Shown here: positions 1 through 10,336 of the stretch, piece after piece | Layout of the letters: the number at the start of each line of letters is the position of its first letter | Position numbering within the stretch: the stretch's first letter is position 1 | Origin: Phyto melanocephala | Lineage: Eukaryota > Arthropoda > Insecta > Diptera > Rhinophoridae | Direction of reading: 5' to 3' | Length of the DNA: 64,000 bases | Assembly (NCBI GenBank): GCA_941918925.1 | Contig: OW799237.1 | Span: 76,457,126 to 76,521,125 of the forward strand | Translations under genes and position numbers: made by a program | Notes under the pieces: generated by a model | The model's input: the letters and a program-made list of their open reading frames with translations, nothing else | The model's database searches: none | Told to the model about the DNA's origin: nothing

Positions 1-141
1 GAACTCACAGAAATTTTAAGAGAAATACTATCAGTTCCATATTCATCAGCAAGTGTGGAAGAATCTTTTCGTACCAAAATATAATTAAGACCAATGAGAG
101 AAACAGACTACAAACTGCAACGCTTTTTGCCCTAATCTAAA
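1..141 (+). pseudogene. hAT transposase C-terminal remnant
   Basis: Frame 1 from the window edge reads like the last part of a hAT-superfamily transposase. LSVPYSSASVEESF (about residues 10-23 of the visible piece) resembles the conserved C-terminal hAT block, which usually has P-x-SSASVER-x-FS and takes part in dimerisation. An in-frame TAA at 82-84 breaks it, and the same frame continues with RPMRETDYKLQRF, like the following R-x-R-x-L part. The gene is cut at position 142 by the element at 147-2124. Any part upstream of the window is not visible. Inferred to be a dead transposon copy. Confidence 0.55.
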
Positions 142-2129
142 CAACGCACAGAGGAGTATTTGGCCTGAAAAGCTGGACAAAAAGGCAAAACTGAATTTTA
201 AGAAATCTTAAAAACTAAGTACGCAGCTCGACAGACAACAATATTTTACATTATATTGTGAATTTTTAATACTTTTAGTTGCGATTTGTAGCTCTGAGAC
301 CCTGCTAAAGTCAGGAAAGTGAAGAAAATTACATGAAATTTAAATGTTTTTTTCGGCTTCTGGATGTTTATATGAAGAGGTTTTTGAAAGTGAGGTTAGC
401 ATCTCTACGAATTATGTTTGATACCACAATAAAACTTGGAATCTCTAATTTTAGAAACAAAAAAAAGTTTACGCCAAATTGCGCCATTATTTTGGACGCT
501 TTTTTAAATTTTCACATTTCTTTAATTTTTGCTCATCAGGCACTTTTTCTTATACATTTATATCGTCATAAACTTTTATGTATTTTGAATTATTGATTTT
601 AACTGTTATTCACATCACTTTTAACACTTTACAATGTTAATACCTGTCTATAATTATAAATTTGAAAAATTCTTTATTGTCGATAATAGTTATAAGGGAA
701 TGTCCCACGGATCCCCATAAAGGATATTTTTATATACCTGCTCTACAAAAGATTATTTGTTAAAAAAATAAAGATACGTACCTACTAAGAATAATTATTA
801 AAAGCATTAGTCGCAAAAATAAGTTAACAAAAAATAAATACAGGTACATAAAAAATACATGGGCACCCAGGTTTCAGGCTACCATCCTATTAACGCATAA
901 GAGCATGCGCTTGAAAATACTTATAAAGGGTTATTGCACACAATCTTTATCAAAACCGTTTTGTAACTTCGAGAGTCAACATGGAACAAGTTTACACAAG
1001 ATTACAGCTATTCCAAATAGTGATAAAATCTAATGCATACTGAAACCATTGACGAGAAATTGGATTTTTTGGTTAGAAAATTTAGCGAAATTTCAAAATG
1101 TCAAGGGGATGGGGACATATTAGCACTGAAGCAGTGTTTAAAAAATTTCAGAAAGAATCCTCTTTTGGCACAACGAAAAGAGGACCGCTTTTTAAGCACA
1201 AACGCTAAATAGCTGGAAGGAACTGTAACAATACCAGTATTTGGCAGTTCGTCTTCAGGGCGACCACGAAAATAATTTAATGAAGCTAGTGAAAGAACAA
1301 AGCGAAGAAAAATGGAAGAAGTTCCTCACCAATTAATAACAGAGAAGATCACATTTGCTGCTTCCATGAGTCAAAGAGCAGCGGGACATAATGATGCGGC
1401 TAAATTAATAATGGATATAACGAGATCCCCAAGAAAAGTAAGAATTTGTAAGCGATCATTAACAACTTCTGAAGTCAACCCTGTGCATAAACTTTTAGCG
1501 GAAGAAGCTCTAGCACTCTTTCTAAATGCAGAGCTCACGAAAAAGCAATATGAAATTTTATACAATGCCAATGAAAATGTGTATCCATGTTACTCATCCA
1601 TGCCATAACCGTTACTGAAACAGTGGCAGTGAAGCTCCCAAGCTCTTCTCGATCACACAGCAACACATTTATGTATATACTTTGAAGAGGTTTTGCAGCA
1701 GTTTAAACCTTTAAAATCAACATTTGTTAATTGAGTTTTACTATTTATACCGTCTTTTATTCCTTAGGGATGTGGCTTTTGGAAAAATCTTGAAAATTTA
1801 AACTTTTTGGTTATTTAATTTATTTTTGGTAAATATTTATTGCATTTTGAAAACAAAAAATTTGACGAATTTTGCAGGAAAATTGTCTTTTTCGCCATTA
1901 AATCAAAATCCATATAGTCCACATACTTTTATTTCTAGGGTAGACACAATTTTTGTTGTTGCGCAGTATACTTTTATTGCGCAGTGTAATTTTTTCAAAA
2001 TCTGCCACTAGACATTTTATATCATACTAGACCTGAAACTATCAAAAAACTAAAACTTTAAATTCAATTTAAAAAACACGTTTAATAATTTTGGCCAGCT
2101 TTTCAGGCCAAATTCTCCTCTGTGCAACG
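142..2129. mobile_element. Transib-like DNA transposon with 5-bp duplication
   Basis: Two inverted ends of about 32 bp start at 147 and end at 2124 and differ at about two positions; both start CACAGAGGAG and share TTTGGCCTGAAAAGCTGG. Each end is flanked by CAACG (142-146 and 2125-2129), a perfect 5-bp target duplication. The element itself is 147-2124 (1978 bp). Known of the family: Transib elements make 5-bp GC-rich duplications and have termini starting CAC, resembling the RAG recombination heptamer CACAGTG. The decayed coding segment at 1033-1734 fits this. It sits inside a hAT remnant. Superfamily assignment is inference from ends, duplication length and protein. Confidence 0.72.
1033..1734 (+). 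pseudogene. Transib/RAG1-like transposase N-terminal relic
   Basis: From ATG 1033 one frame is readable to 1608 with only two stops inside (TAG 1210-1212, TAA 1273-1275). It contains SGRPRK, a basic SERTKRRKMEE stretch, FAASMSQRAAGHNDAAKLI and LTKKQYEIL followed by YPCYSS. After 1608 the text continues as ITVTET and then, shifted to the frame starting at 1642, ALLDHTATHLCIYFEEVLQ up to TGA 1732. This order (GRP-basic, LTxxQY, YPSY, ITVTET, LLDHT) is one I remember from transposon-encoded proteins of arthropods and cnidarians grouped with Transib/RAG1-like transposases. No catalytic core follows, so only the N-terminal part survives. Recognition is from memory and the exact family needs a profile search. 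Confidence 0.62.
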
Positions 2130-2157
2130 TATTTATTGAATTTACAAAACTGCAAGT

Positions 2158-2960
2158 TGGTATTCTCATTTTGTCATTCCGTTTGTAACACATCGAAATA
2201 TTCATTTCAAAACCCATGAAGTATATATTTTTTGAGTCCTGGTTTCATTTTAGGACCTAGCTATGTTTGTCCGTCTGCTGAAAGCACAATAGAGCCCGAA
2301 CCAAAAAAGTTAGGGCGATCAAATTTTATAATATTTTTTATTGAAAATGGGATAAATCGATACATTAGGAAGAGAGTTATTGCCCGTAATGCAAGAGTAT
2401 GTCAAAAAAACAATGTCTGTCCTACATCGACTAAAATGCGATTGTGTTAAAACTCATTTAACTAGAGCGAGTATTTTCTGAGTAAAAAAATATCTTTCCC
2501 TAAAATTGCTTAGATCTATCCATTACGAAAGGAGTCACAGATCATAATATACAAAAATTTCAACCGCACAGCATCTCTTTCGGTCTTCTTAAAATTTTTT
2601 AAACATAGCTTTTTCGTTAAAAGCCTTGTAACAACGGAAATTAAGGTGTCACTCCCACTTTAAATTCATATAATCTCTCTATGGTCAAAGACTTAAGAAA
2701 ATTAGAAAAAATTGAACAGCTCATAAAATTAACAGAATTATATCTATTAGATGATGAAATTTCGGATATGTTGCTTTTTGGTAAATTTAATTATGCAAAT
2801 ATAAGTACAACTCCAAATAATTAAGCTGACACGACTACTTTAACTACCACCTCCCATATAACGCTTTATCTTAAATTCATATTATTTCTGTATGGACAAA
2901 AATTAAAAAAGAGTCTGTAATGGATTATCTGAGTTCAATTCAAACATTAATTATATAATT
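2158..2960 (+). mobile_element. Degenerate DINE-1-like (Helentron) copy, family A
   Basis: Starts in the family A leader (CATTTTGTCATTCCGTTTG, 2169-2187), followed by a version of the CCCATAAAGTATATAT box, a single decayed GTCCGTCTG and the AAAGCACAATAGAG segment. The 5' TATACCC hairpin and the 3' hairpin are missing, and the body is far more diverged than the copy at 3167. Family assignment rests on alignment by eye with the copies at 3167, 4550 and 23607. The right limit is approximate, since similarity fades after the AACGCTTTATCTTAAATTC stretch. Confidence 0.6.
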
Positions 2961-3166
2961 TTAAAAGTAGGAGGTGCCATGTCCACACAAAGCTTATATT
3001 ATTTTTTAACTACCTCTGGTTACCAGTCTCCGTAAAAAAAAAACAACTTTGTGGTAAAAAATATCACTCCTAATGTAGAAATACTTAAGGTTTTGTTGTA
3101 AGACTTAATTTAAAAAAATAAATTAATAGCAAATCGAAGTTACACAAAGAAAATGATGCATATTTT

Positions 3167-3815
3167 TATACCCGCCACCAAAAAAATGGTGGGGGTATAT
3201 TCATTTTGTCATTCCGTTTGTAACACATCGAAATATCCATTTTAGACCCCATAAAGTATATATATTCTGAATCGGGGTTTGATTTGATGACGATCTAGCT
3301 ATGTCCGTCCGTCTGTCCGTCTGTCCGTCTGTCCGTCTGTCCGTCTGTTGAAAGCACGATAGAGGTCGCACCGAAAAAGCTAAAGGGCTCAAATTTTGCC
3401 AGAATCTTTCTAATAGACAAGGTTTGTTTGGTATTGAAAATGGGCTAAATCGGAATATTAGAAAGAGAGTTATAGCTCGTAAAGCAAGAATAGGTCGAAA
3501 AAACCGTGTCCTTCAAACATCGAAAAAAAAGGAATTGTGTCCAAACGCATAAACGTAGAGTCATGAAACTTCGAATATATATTTCTCGAGTCAAAAGAAT
3601 ATTTCTCCCCAAAAATTGCTTAAATCTATGCATTAGAAAAGGAGTTATAGGTCAAAATGTACGAAAATTTATACCGCTCAGTGTATATTTGAAGTTTAAA
3701 ACGTAATAAAACTGACAAAACTATATGTACGGTTCTGAAATTTTGCAAACATGGTTTTTTGGTCAAAGTCTTCGTTATAACGGAAAATAAATGTTCCACG
3801 CCCACTTTTTTTTTT
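3167..3815 (+). mobile_element. DINE-1-like (Helentron) copy, family A, 3'-truncated
   Basis: Begins with the family's 5' hairpin (TATACCC at 3167, pairing with GGGTATA at about 3193), then the leader, GACCCCATAAAGTATATA, a run of five GTCCGTCTGT units (3305-3348) and a conserved body that ends in a CACGCCCAC motif near 3800. The 3' hairpin is absent. Known: Drosophila INE-1/DINE-1 elements, which are non-autonomous Helentrons, share the TATACCC start, the GTCCGTCTGT microsatellite and CACGCCCAC motifs. The small ORFs over this copy are artefacts of the repeat. Confidence 0.75.
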
Positions 3816-4549
3816 AAATTTTTATAAAAATATATTAGTCATATTCATTAGCATTTATTCATTGCAGATGGCGACATCTGTTGTAGGCGCCACTACATTT
3901 TGCAAACACTGAGGATGATGTCTTTGCTAAACATCACGTAGAACACTAGATGACTCTAGTAACATTTTTTTGCACAAACTACAAAGGAATTTTATAGGGG
4001 TTTGTGAAAACGAAAATGACCGAAGTTTGTTGACAAAAATTAACTAGAGTAATGATTTGTGCCCAACTTTACATATAGTTGTACACACAGTTTTATGAGG
4101 TCATAGACATGCTCAGCATTTTGCTAAAACGGGAAACTTATTAGTAAGATTTTGATTTTTAAAGTTCTATAACATTTTACTTTTAAATGATTTTCAAACG
4201 AAATAAGTTTTGTATAATTTTAAAATTTGTTAGCCATTAGTACATGAAAATAAATAGTTTATAATGTTTAGAAATAATTTTTTTTTATCTTTAGGTCTAA
4301 ATTTTCCTAAATTCCTTTTTTTAATACACCATAACTTCTAGAAAACATAAGATGACAAAAAGAAATTAGCACCATTTAGTAGATAAAACTCTCCTCTATA
4401 CCCCTATACCCCATTGTATACCCGTTACGATCCGACCGTGATTAGCAGACCAATTTTTGTGACACAAGGTCAAATATTTTTTGCAAAATTTTAGTAAAAA
4501 AGCTAAACAAATTTTTTTGTAATGTGCTTTTTTGAAGTATTTGAGTTTT
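3816..4549. other. AT-rich spacer, nothing recognised
   Basis: No ORF with protein-like composition, no inverted ends and no RNA gene were seen. A short piece near 4390-4440 has TATACCC-like words that could be a decayed repeat end. Confidence 0.5.
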
Positions 4550-5438
4550 TATATCCGCCACCAAAAAATGGTATGTATATATTCTTAATCGGGGTTTTAT
4601 TTGATGACGATCTAGCTATGTCCGTCCGTCTGTCCGTCTGTTAAAAGCACGATAGAGGTCCCATCGAAAAAGCTAGTGGGTTCAAATTTTGCCAGAATAT
4701 GTCTTATACACAAGGTTTGTTTGGAATAGAAAATTGGCTAAATCGGAGTATAAGGAAGAAAGAAAAATTGCCTAAATGCATGTATTAGGAAGGGAGTTAG
4801 AGATCAAAATGTACGAAAATTTATACCGCGCAGTGTATTTTCCAATTTGTTAAAAATTTTAAACCTAATAAGAGTGACAAATTTAGATCTACGATTCTGA
4901 AATTTTGCAGGAATTGCTTTTTGGTCAAAGGCTTTCTTCTGACGAAAAATAAATGTGACACGCCAACCTCCCATACAACGTTTTCTCTCAAATTCTTATA
5001 ATTTCTTTATAAATCGAATAATAAAGGACTTTATTGAAATATCTAAGTTGTATTTATTAGCATAAATAACTTCGACACACCTACTATAACGCTCACTTTC
5101 CACGTTATTTACTGTTAATGAAATTTAAAAGCTCATAAAACCGACAAAATTAGAGGTATGATGATAAAATTTGCTACGGAAATCCTTCTAGTCAATGTTA
5201 TTGTTATGCCAGAAAATTTAGGTGACACGCCCACTATTACGCCCACATCCTATATAATGCTTTATTTCAAATTCATATAATTTCTCAATGAATAAATATT
5301 TTGGAAGAATTACGGACTATATTGAAATATCTAAGTTGTATTTATTAGCAGAAATTTTATTGACACGCTTACTTTAACGCCCATTTTCACTGAAACACTT
5401 AATTTACGAAAACATTTTACCAGCATATCCAAGTTATA

Positions 5439-5927
5439 AAGGGTGGTTAAATTTTAAGGGCCGATGTTGATTTTGAATAAAACACAAATTATTTAGGAAA
5501 TTATTATCATTTCTTTTTTAATGAAAATATTTGTATGGTTCAATTATGTATGGAACAAAATATCGGCCAAATGGCCCCGCGACCTCAACGGCACACCTCG
5601 ATCCGATAGTCCAAATTTTAAATAACATTGCTGATGCTCAATTGTTTGGCACGATGATGAGTCGAAGTTGACTGTTTTTTTGCCACACTATCGCGATAAA
5701 CAGCAATGCTTCTCATTTAATGAATTTAGAAGGTATTCATAGATGTTCTAACATTTTATACAGACCTGGGGCCGAATTACGGCATTCGATATCGATCGAA
5801 ATTTTACTCGAACGATCGAGTATGCTGTGCTTTAGGTATATAGATTCTAATAGGAGTTTTCAAATTTCGATCACGTTCGAGTGCCGTAATTCGGCCTCTG
5901 TTTTAAATTTAAAATTTAACCACCCTC
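5439..5927 (-). mobile_element. Mariner-type MITE with TA duplication
   Basis: Inverted ends AAGGGTGGTTAAATTT and the complement of AATTTAACCACCCTC are flanked by TA (5437-5438 and 5928-5929). The interior keeps scraps of a mariner transposase readable on the minus strand, such as the GGCCATTTGGCCGAT box that corresponds to the C-terminal GGHLADI motif at the sister copy 23751-24362. It is internally deleted and cannot encode a transposase. A third MITE lies inside it at 5769-5897. Confidence 0.75.
5769..5897. mobile_element. 129-bp Harbinger-like MITE, CTG duplication
   Basis: A near-palindromic element: left end GGGCCGAATTACGGCATTCG, right end the complement of a sequence differing at two positions. 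It is flanked by CTG at 5766-5768 and 5898-5900. The host mariner-MITE copy at 23751 lacks the insert at this place. CWG 3-bp duplications are known for some PIF/Harbinger elements. The ends resemble those of the larger element at 40252-41462, which encodes a Myb-like protein. Confidence 0.65.
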
Positions 5928-6180
5928 TACAAAGAAAGTGATGTATATTTTATTATAAAGAGATTATTCCAAGCGATTAACAAAATAATAATTATTGTGC
6001 TTTAAATGTACACAAAATTGGTGGTGGGTATAAAAGATTCGGCACAGCCGAATATAGTGCTCTTACTTGTTAATATAAAGAAATTACTGTTAATAACAAA
6101 ATAATACAATTTGTGCTCTAAAAGTCCACCAAAGTTAATGGTGGGTATAAAAAATTCGGCACAGCCGAATATACTTGTTT

Positions 6181-7207
6181 TATATTATAGTGCAAATTAA
6201 ATTGAATTTATCTTTTTATATTCTTAATAAATCTAAATTAAAATAATATAAATAGGAAAAAATGTGTTGTTGTACAATTAAGGTCAAAAACGTCAAATTT
6301 TTCAAGCTATTTGGTACATTTTTAAATCTCCTGATGCCATCCCTGTTCTAGAGCTATAATGTTGAAAATGATAATTTTGATCTTTAAGTTTTTTTTTATA
6401 TCTTAAATGAATATTAAAAATACAACAGTATACAAAGAAATTGTATTTTTAAAATATAATATAAAATCATTCGGTAAATTAACAAGAAGATTTGAAAAGA
6501 ACAAAAAAAAGAAATAAATATAACACATGTGTAGATTTCAAAAATAGATGATGGCGAAGTCTAAAAGAGCTAAAACAAATGAAGTTGAAGAATTCTGACA
6601 ACAAGTTTACAAGACATTTCTAATTTTTTTTATAAGTTTCGGTAAAATATTTATTAAAAAAAACTTAAAAAATTTTTTTTTTATTCAGAAGCTAAACAAT
6701 ATAGAACAATATTGTAACTTAAAGAAAATAAACACAATAATTTTTCTTAAAAAAAGTTTATAAGAAAAGACAATTTTCATAATTTTATATTATTTGATTA
6801 TAAATATTTTATATTTTAATTTACAAAAAACTTATTAAAAAATTTTTGAAAGAATTCCACAGCTATGTTATATGGTTATGTATGCACTTTCTTTTCAAAA
6901 TAATCGTTGTTTTTGTTTTTTTTTTTATTTTTTTTTTAATTTTTATTATTTATGTATCAGGAACATGTTTTACAAAACAGCTATTTAAAAATATTTATGT
7001 TCATGCCAGAAACGAATAGAATATAAATTCCATATTATTTTAAAAATAAATCCTCGCACAATAAATTGCACATCTCGAATTTCCCATATCTTCCTTTCAC
7101 TGTTTTTTGGCCATGTTATTCTGGAGCGACTGTACAAAAAAAAAATTAAATTGGTAACAGTTTTGTATTCGGTTGTACCGAATCGTATACACCCCTTAAA
7201 AAAATAA
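6181..7207. other. AT-rich spacer with a decayed Helentron 3' hairpin
   Basis: Mostly A/T runs without protein-like ORFs. At about 7155-7198 a degenerate family terminus is visible: TATTCGGTTGTACCGAATCG followed by TATACACCCC, the same order as in the intact reversed copies (hairpin, then TATACCC). It marks one more old Helentron-like insertion. Confidence 0.55.
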
Positions 7208-7435
7208 ATGTTTATTAAGCAAGCACGAGTGGTGGATTAGTCAGTAGTGTGCTGGTCTGCTAGTTTGGGGGTTGCGGGTTGCGGGTTCGATTCCCGCCAG
7301 AGACTCTGGTGTTGTCTGCTTCTCTTCTCTCTTTTCTATTCTATTCTTACTTTTCTATTCAGGTATCACAATGGGATCAGTAAAATGGTTCCAAGTCAGC
7401 TGCACAACAGCTGCCTGTTCTACCTAACCTAGGTA
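7208..7435 (+). mobile_element. tRNA-derived SINE
   Basis: A pol III type promoter is visible: A-box-like TAGTCAGTAGTG at 7238-7249 and a perfect B box GGTTCGATTCC at 7284-7294, at tRNA-like spacing with a short duplication of TTGCGGG before the B box. No acceptor stem or clover leaf can be closed, so it is not a functional tRNA. After the tRNA-like head comes an unrelated body (pyrimidine-rich, then CAGCTGCACAACAGCTG) and a tail of AGGTAGGT repeats at about 7428-7447. The tail touches the 3' end of the oppositely oriented LINE at 7436-7921. Confidence 0.65.
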
Positions 7436-7921
7436 GGTAGGTAGGTAAGTAAGGCTGGTGTGAAGCAACCTCCACACCCTCACCCAGAGACCAATACGGT
7501 CCATTGGGGCGCCTTAAAAATAATAAAAGAGATAGAAATCAGAATACGAGAAGAAAAGAATGGAAGAAGAAAGAAAGGAGACAGAAAAGGTGAGAAGTGA
7601 ACAACAAATTAAAGCTAAAAAAGAACCAATACCCTACAAACGACCCATTCCCGGTCTCAAGTCACGAAGCCAGGTCATTCCTATTATGAATCCTACCAGA
7701 TTCTCGAGACATCACCCGATTCGCCAAGAAATCTACTACCTAGCCATCTCAATCTGCCAATCTGCAGTCTGGGACATTGGCACAGAATGTGCTCAACTGT
7801 CTCCAACTCCTCTGGTTCCTCACACAGCCTACACATATCCTAGAGGCTCCGCCCCATTCTTACCGCCATCCTGTCCAACATGCAGTGGCCCGTAATAATC
7901 CCTATCATGGTCCTAACCTAA
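7436..7921 (-). pseudogene. LINE ORF2 3' end (I/R1-type, RNase H class)
   Basis: On the minus strand from 7918 to the stop at 7693-7695 the frame reads MIGIITGHC, then CRLCEEPEELETVEHILC-x-CP and RWLGSRFLGE. This is the C-terminal zinc-knuckle region (CxxC...H...C) that follows the RNase H domain in I/R1-type non-LTR retrotransposons. One early stop breaks it (TAG in SL*DMC). The 3' UTR runs from 7692 to about 7441 and ends in ACCT repeats, a plausible LINE tail. It is a 5'-truncated copy, as is usual for LINE insertions. Confidence 0.65.
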
Positions 7922-8715
7922 CCTAAGTACGGATCAAAGAGAATGAAAAAATAGGAAATATAAGAACTCCTTCCTCCGAAAAGGAAAATTTTCCCTTTTG
8001 ATAAGTAATAGTGTTGACAACCAAAAAATGAACAATTCATATATTTTAATTAAAATTTTCCCTCCTAAACGTGTGAGCTAGCTTTGCGCCTGATATGGAC
8101 GGAGTTTGTGTTTTAAGAGTTTCATTTCTGACGGGGATTAAGCTGTCCCATCTGGCGGCTTTATGACTGCTTTTGCTTAGTTTGTCATGAATACACTAAT
8201 GGTGAATACAAAATGTAGCACTTTTTGCCTTTTATTCAAAAGTGTAACTTTTTGTTTTTTTTTTCTAAAAAAAAGGCACCCGTTTAGAGAGCATGTTAAA
8301 TTTTCTTATAATCTGCCCTTTTTTATGGCAGCAATTATTGAGCCATGTTCCTGAATCATAACTTGTCTTGTTTTCTCTAGAAAAAAAATATAAAGATGTT
8401 ACCATTGAAGCTAATTTTTGGCTCACTGAGCATGTCAATAATATTGGAGAAAAAAGAAATTCTCTATTCGCAAAAAATCACTTTTTTAAAATTTAAACCA
8501 GATGGACACCAGTTGAATAAAATATTTACCGAAAACAAGTCCTTTCAACAATGAAAACAATTCAAGAGTTTACTGTCTCTCCCACTTTGATAATATGTAC
8601 GTGTTATTTTTATTGCGTTGAAGTTTTAGTATTATGCATGAACAAATTAACAGAATTAACAAAGTTGAGCTAAGCAAAATAAAAGTGAAATACATACATG
8701 AAGAAAAACTTAACA
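7922..8715. other. Spacer, nothing recognised
   Basis: Moderately AT-rich sequence without a credible ORF or inverted ends. The short stretch 8080-8200 is slightly richer in G/C but gives no protein-like frame. Confidence 0.5.
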
Positions 8716-8849
8716 CAGGGTGGACAAAAATATATATTGGTTATATATAATACATTTTCAACAGTTTGATCAACTTTACTGCAAATCTGATTATGCGTAA
8801 TGAAGCTCCTTTTGCATTTGATTTTCTTCTTATTAAGTAAAAATTTAGG

Positions 8850-9262
8850 TCCTGGGATTATGAAAATCCAAGAACCATTTTTCGACGCCAATTTCACCCC
8901 ATTAGGTGTACAGTATGGTTTGGCATTACATCTGAAAATATCATTGGGCCTTACTTTTTCAATAATAAGAATGGAAGTGTTGTAACTGTAAATGGAGAGC
9001 AGTATCGGTTTATGATAGAACAGTTTTCGTTCTGCTCTTGAAAACAAACCATTATGATTTTCACAATCGCAATTGTGATTTTAGCAGGATGGAGCCACTG
9101 CCTACACTGATCGAGAGTTAATAATTTCCAGAAATTCTTTAATCATTTGGCCAGTGTTCAGTTCAGTATTCACTTACTTTCCTTGGAGTTTTTTGAAGGA
9201 GCGAGTCAACAAACCTAAGACATTACTTGAACTCAAGGCCAATATTGTTGCACTAACTTGAA
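8850..9262 (+). pseudogene. Mariner transposase relic (catalytic half)
   Basis: Across frameshifts the plus strand reads NPRTIFRRQFHPIRCTVWFG, then IIGPYFFNNKNGSVVTVNGE, then in another frame QDGATAYTDRELI (with the second catalytic Asp) and finally FLKERVNKPKTLLELKANI. The order matches the middle to C-terminal part of Tc1/mariner transposases. The N-terminal HTH and first catalytic Asp are not present. A related, better preserved copy of the same subgroup is on the minus strand at 52130-52870. Confidence 0.7.
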
Positions 9263-9353
9263 CGCTACAAACACAAATTTAAAAGAAGGTGAAAACTGCG
9301 GTTATTTAAGTGAAATTATTTTTCATACTTAGTGTAAAAAATTATGTCTTGTA

Positions 9354-10251
9354 TCGGGTGTCCCAACTAGAACGCAATTTTTAAATTTTAAATAAAACAC
9401 AGATATTTAAAAAAAAAATTGTAAAACTTTATTATATCGTAAAGTAGACAGAATGAGGGTATGTATTGAACAATATATCGTGCAGATGGCCGCCGCGGCT
9501 TTGCTGGCACACACGCGATCTCTTAATGAAATTTTCAATGACCTTTTTGCATAAATGCTGCGGTATTTCATTAATGCAGCGTCCAATTTCCTCTTTTAAG
9601 GCTTGAGTCGTCGTCGGCTTAATCGCATAAACCATCGACTTAAAAAAACCCCAAAGAAAAAAATCTTAAGGTGTTAAATCACACGATCTAGGTGGCCAAT
9701 TCTGGTCTCCAAGACGCGAAATAACACGACCGGGAAATGACTGATGCAGCAATTGAATTGTTTATCTGGCTGTATGACATGTGGCGCCATCTTGTTGAAA
9801 CCACATGCCCTCCACATTAATTTCTTCAATTCTAGGCAAGAAAAAACTGGTTATCATTTCACGATACCGAACACCATTGACTGTTTGCGCTTGACCTGTC
9901 CAATGATTCCTCCAGCACAAAAACCACACCACACAGTGACACTTTGAGGATGCATTTGCTTCTCGTGAATCACTCGAGGATTTTCCTCACCCCAAATGCA
10001 ACAATTCTGCCTATTGACGAAGCCATCAAGATGGAAATGGGATGATCGCAATTTGCGAACTGTAGCCGCAAAACTTTCACCATTTTGGTAAAACAATTTC
10101 ACAATGAGAATGCGTTGTTCATTCGTGTAGCGCTCCATTTTTACTAACCTCGTACCTTCTACTAGCAAACAATAACAATTGTTCAAATGTCAAACAATGA
10201 CACTTCGAATGGCGCCAAATTTAAAAATTGCGTTCTAGTTGGGACACCCTT
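9354..10251 (-). mobile_element. Mariner-type element nested in the outer mariner
   Basis: Inverted ends GGGTGTCCCAACTAGAACGC (left) and its complement (right) extend over about 34 bp with TTTTTAAATTT; TA at 9352-9353 and 10252-10253 is the target duplication. The 898-bp length is shorter than a typical autonomous mariner (about 1.3 kb) because the transposase gene has lost its middle. Inserted into the remnant at 8716-10336. Confidence 0.85.
9432..10138 (-). pseudogene. Mariner transposase, internally deleted
   Basis: ATG at 10138 opens MERYTNEQRILIVKLFYQNG, the mariner N-terminal helix-turn-helix. After KLR the reading jumps to HFHLDGFVNRQNCCIWG, so the segment with the rest of the DNA-binding domain and the first catalytic Asp (usually SDEAHF) is deleted. 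Downstream, across a frameshift near 9856 and stops, come WFQQDGATCHTA (second Asp), NWPPRSCDLTP (third Asp) and C-terminal GGHLHDILFNT, ending at 9432. I count 36 residues between the second and third Asp. Non-functional, but the order of motifs is unmistakable for the family. Confidence 0.85.
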
Positions 10252-10336
10252 TATATTGTATAATCTGCAAAAAAAAATTTAATTTTTAAAACGAAAAAAT
10301 TTGTTTAACCCCATAGTGACTTTTAGCCCACCCTGC

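Larger units (their letters stand above)
4550..6180 (+). mobile_element. DINE-1-like (Helentron) copy, family A, with nested inserts
   Basis: Starts with a mutated 5' hairpin (TATATCCGCC at 4550), has two GTCCGTCTG units near 4620, several ACGCCCAC motifs and a 3' end with the hairpin ATTCGGCACAGCCGAAT followed by ACTTGTT at 6071. A second, partial 3' end with the same hairpin follows immediately (to 6180). A mariner-type MITE sits at 5439-5927 at the same site as in the copy at 23607. Body motifs agree with the intact minus copy at 23607-26182. Confidence 0.75.
8716..10336 (+). mobile_element. Mariner-like element (outer), interrupted
   Basis: Inverted ends CAGGGTGGACAAAA (8716) and the complement of TTTTAGCCCACCCTG (right end 10336) enclose a plus-strand transposase relic and a second, younger mariner at 9354-10251. 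I cannot see a clean TA duplication at the outer ends, so the limits are provisional. The outer transposase belongs to a different mariner subgroup from the inner one (NGSVVTVNGEQY and FLKERVNKPKTLLELK versus WPPRSCDLTP type). Confidence 0.6.

Noticed and set aside
333..596. 87-codon ORF inside the Transib-like element.
   Set aside because: AT-driven composition (F, L, I, K rich), no similarity to any transposase motif, and not in line with the coding relic at 1033.
7230..7300. A tRNA gene, because of the A and B boxes.
   Set aside because: No acceptor stem or anticodon arm can be closed, and the head continues into a SINE body with a repeat tail.
7425..7447. Telomere-like CCTAACCTAGG / AGGTAGGT tract.
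   Set aside because: It is a short tail shared by a SINE and a LINE. Flies use retrotransposon telomeres and nothing else here suggests a chromosome end.
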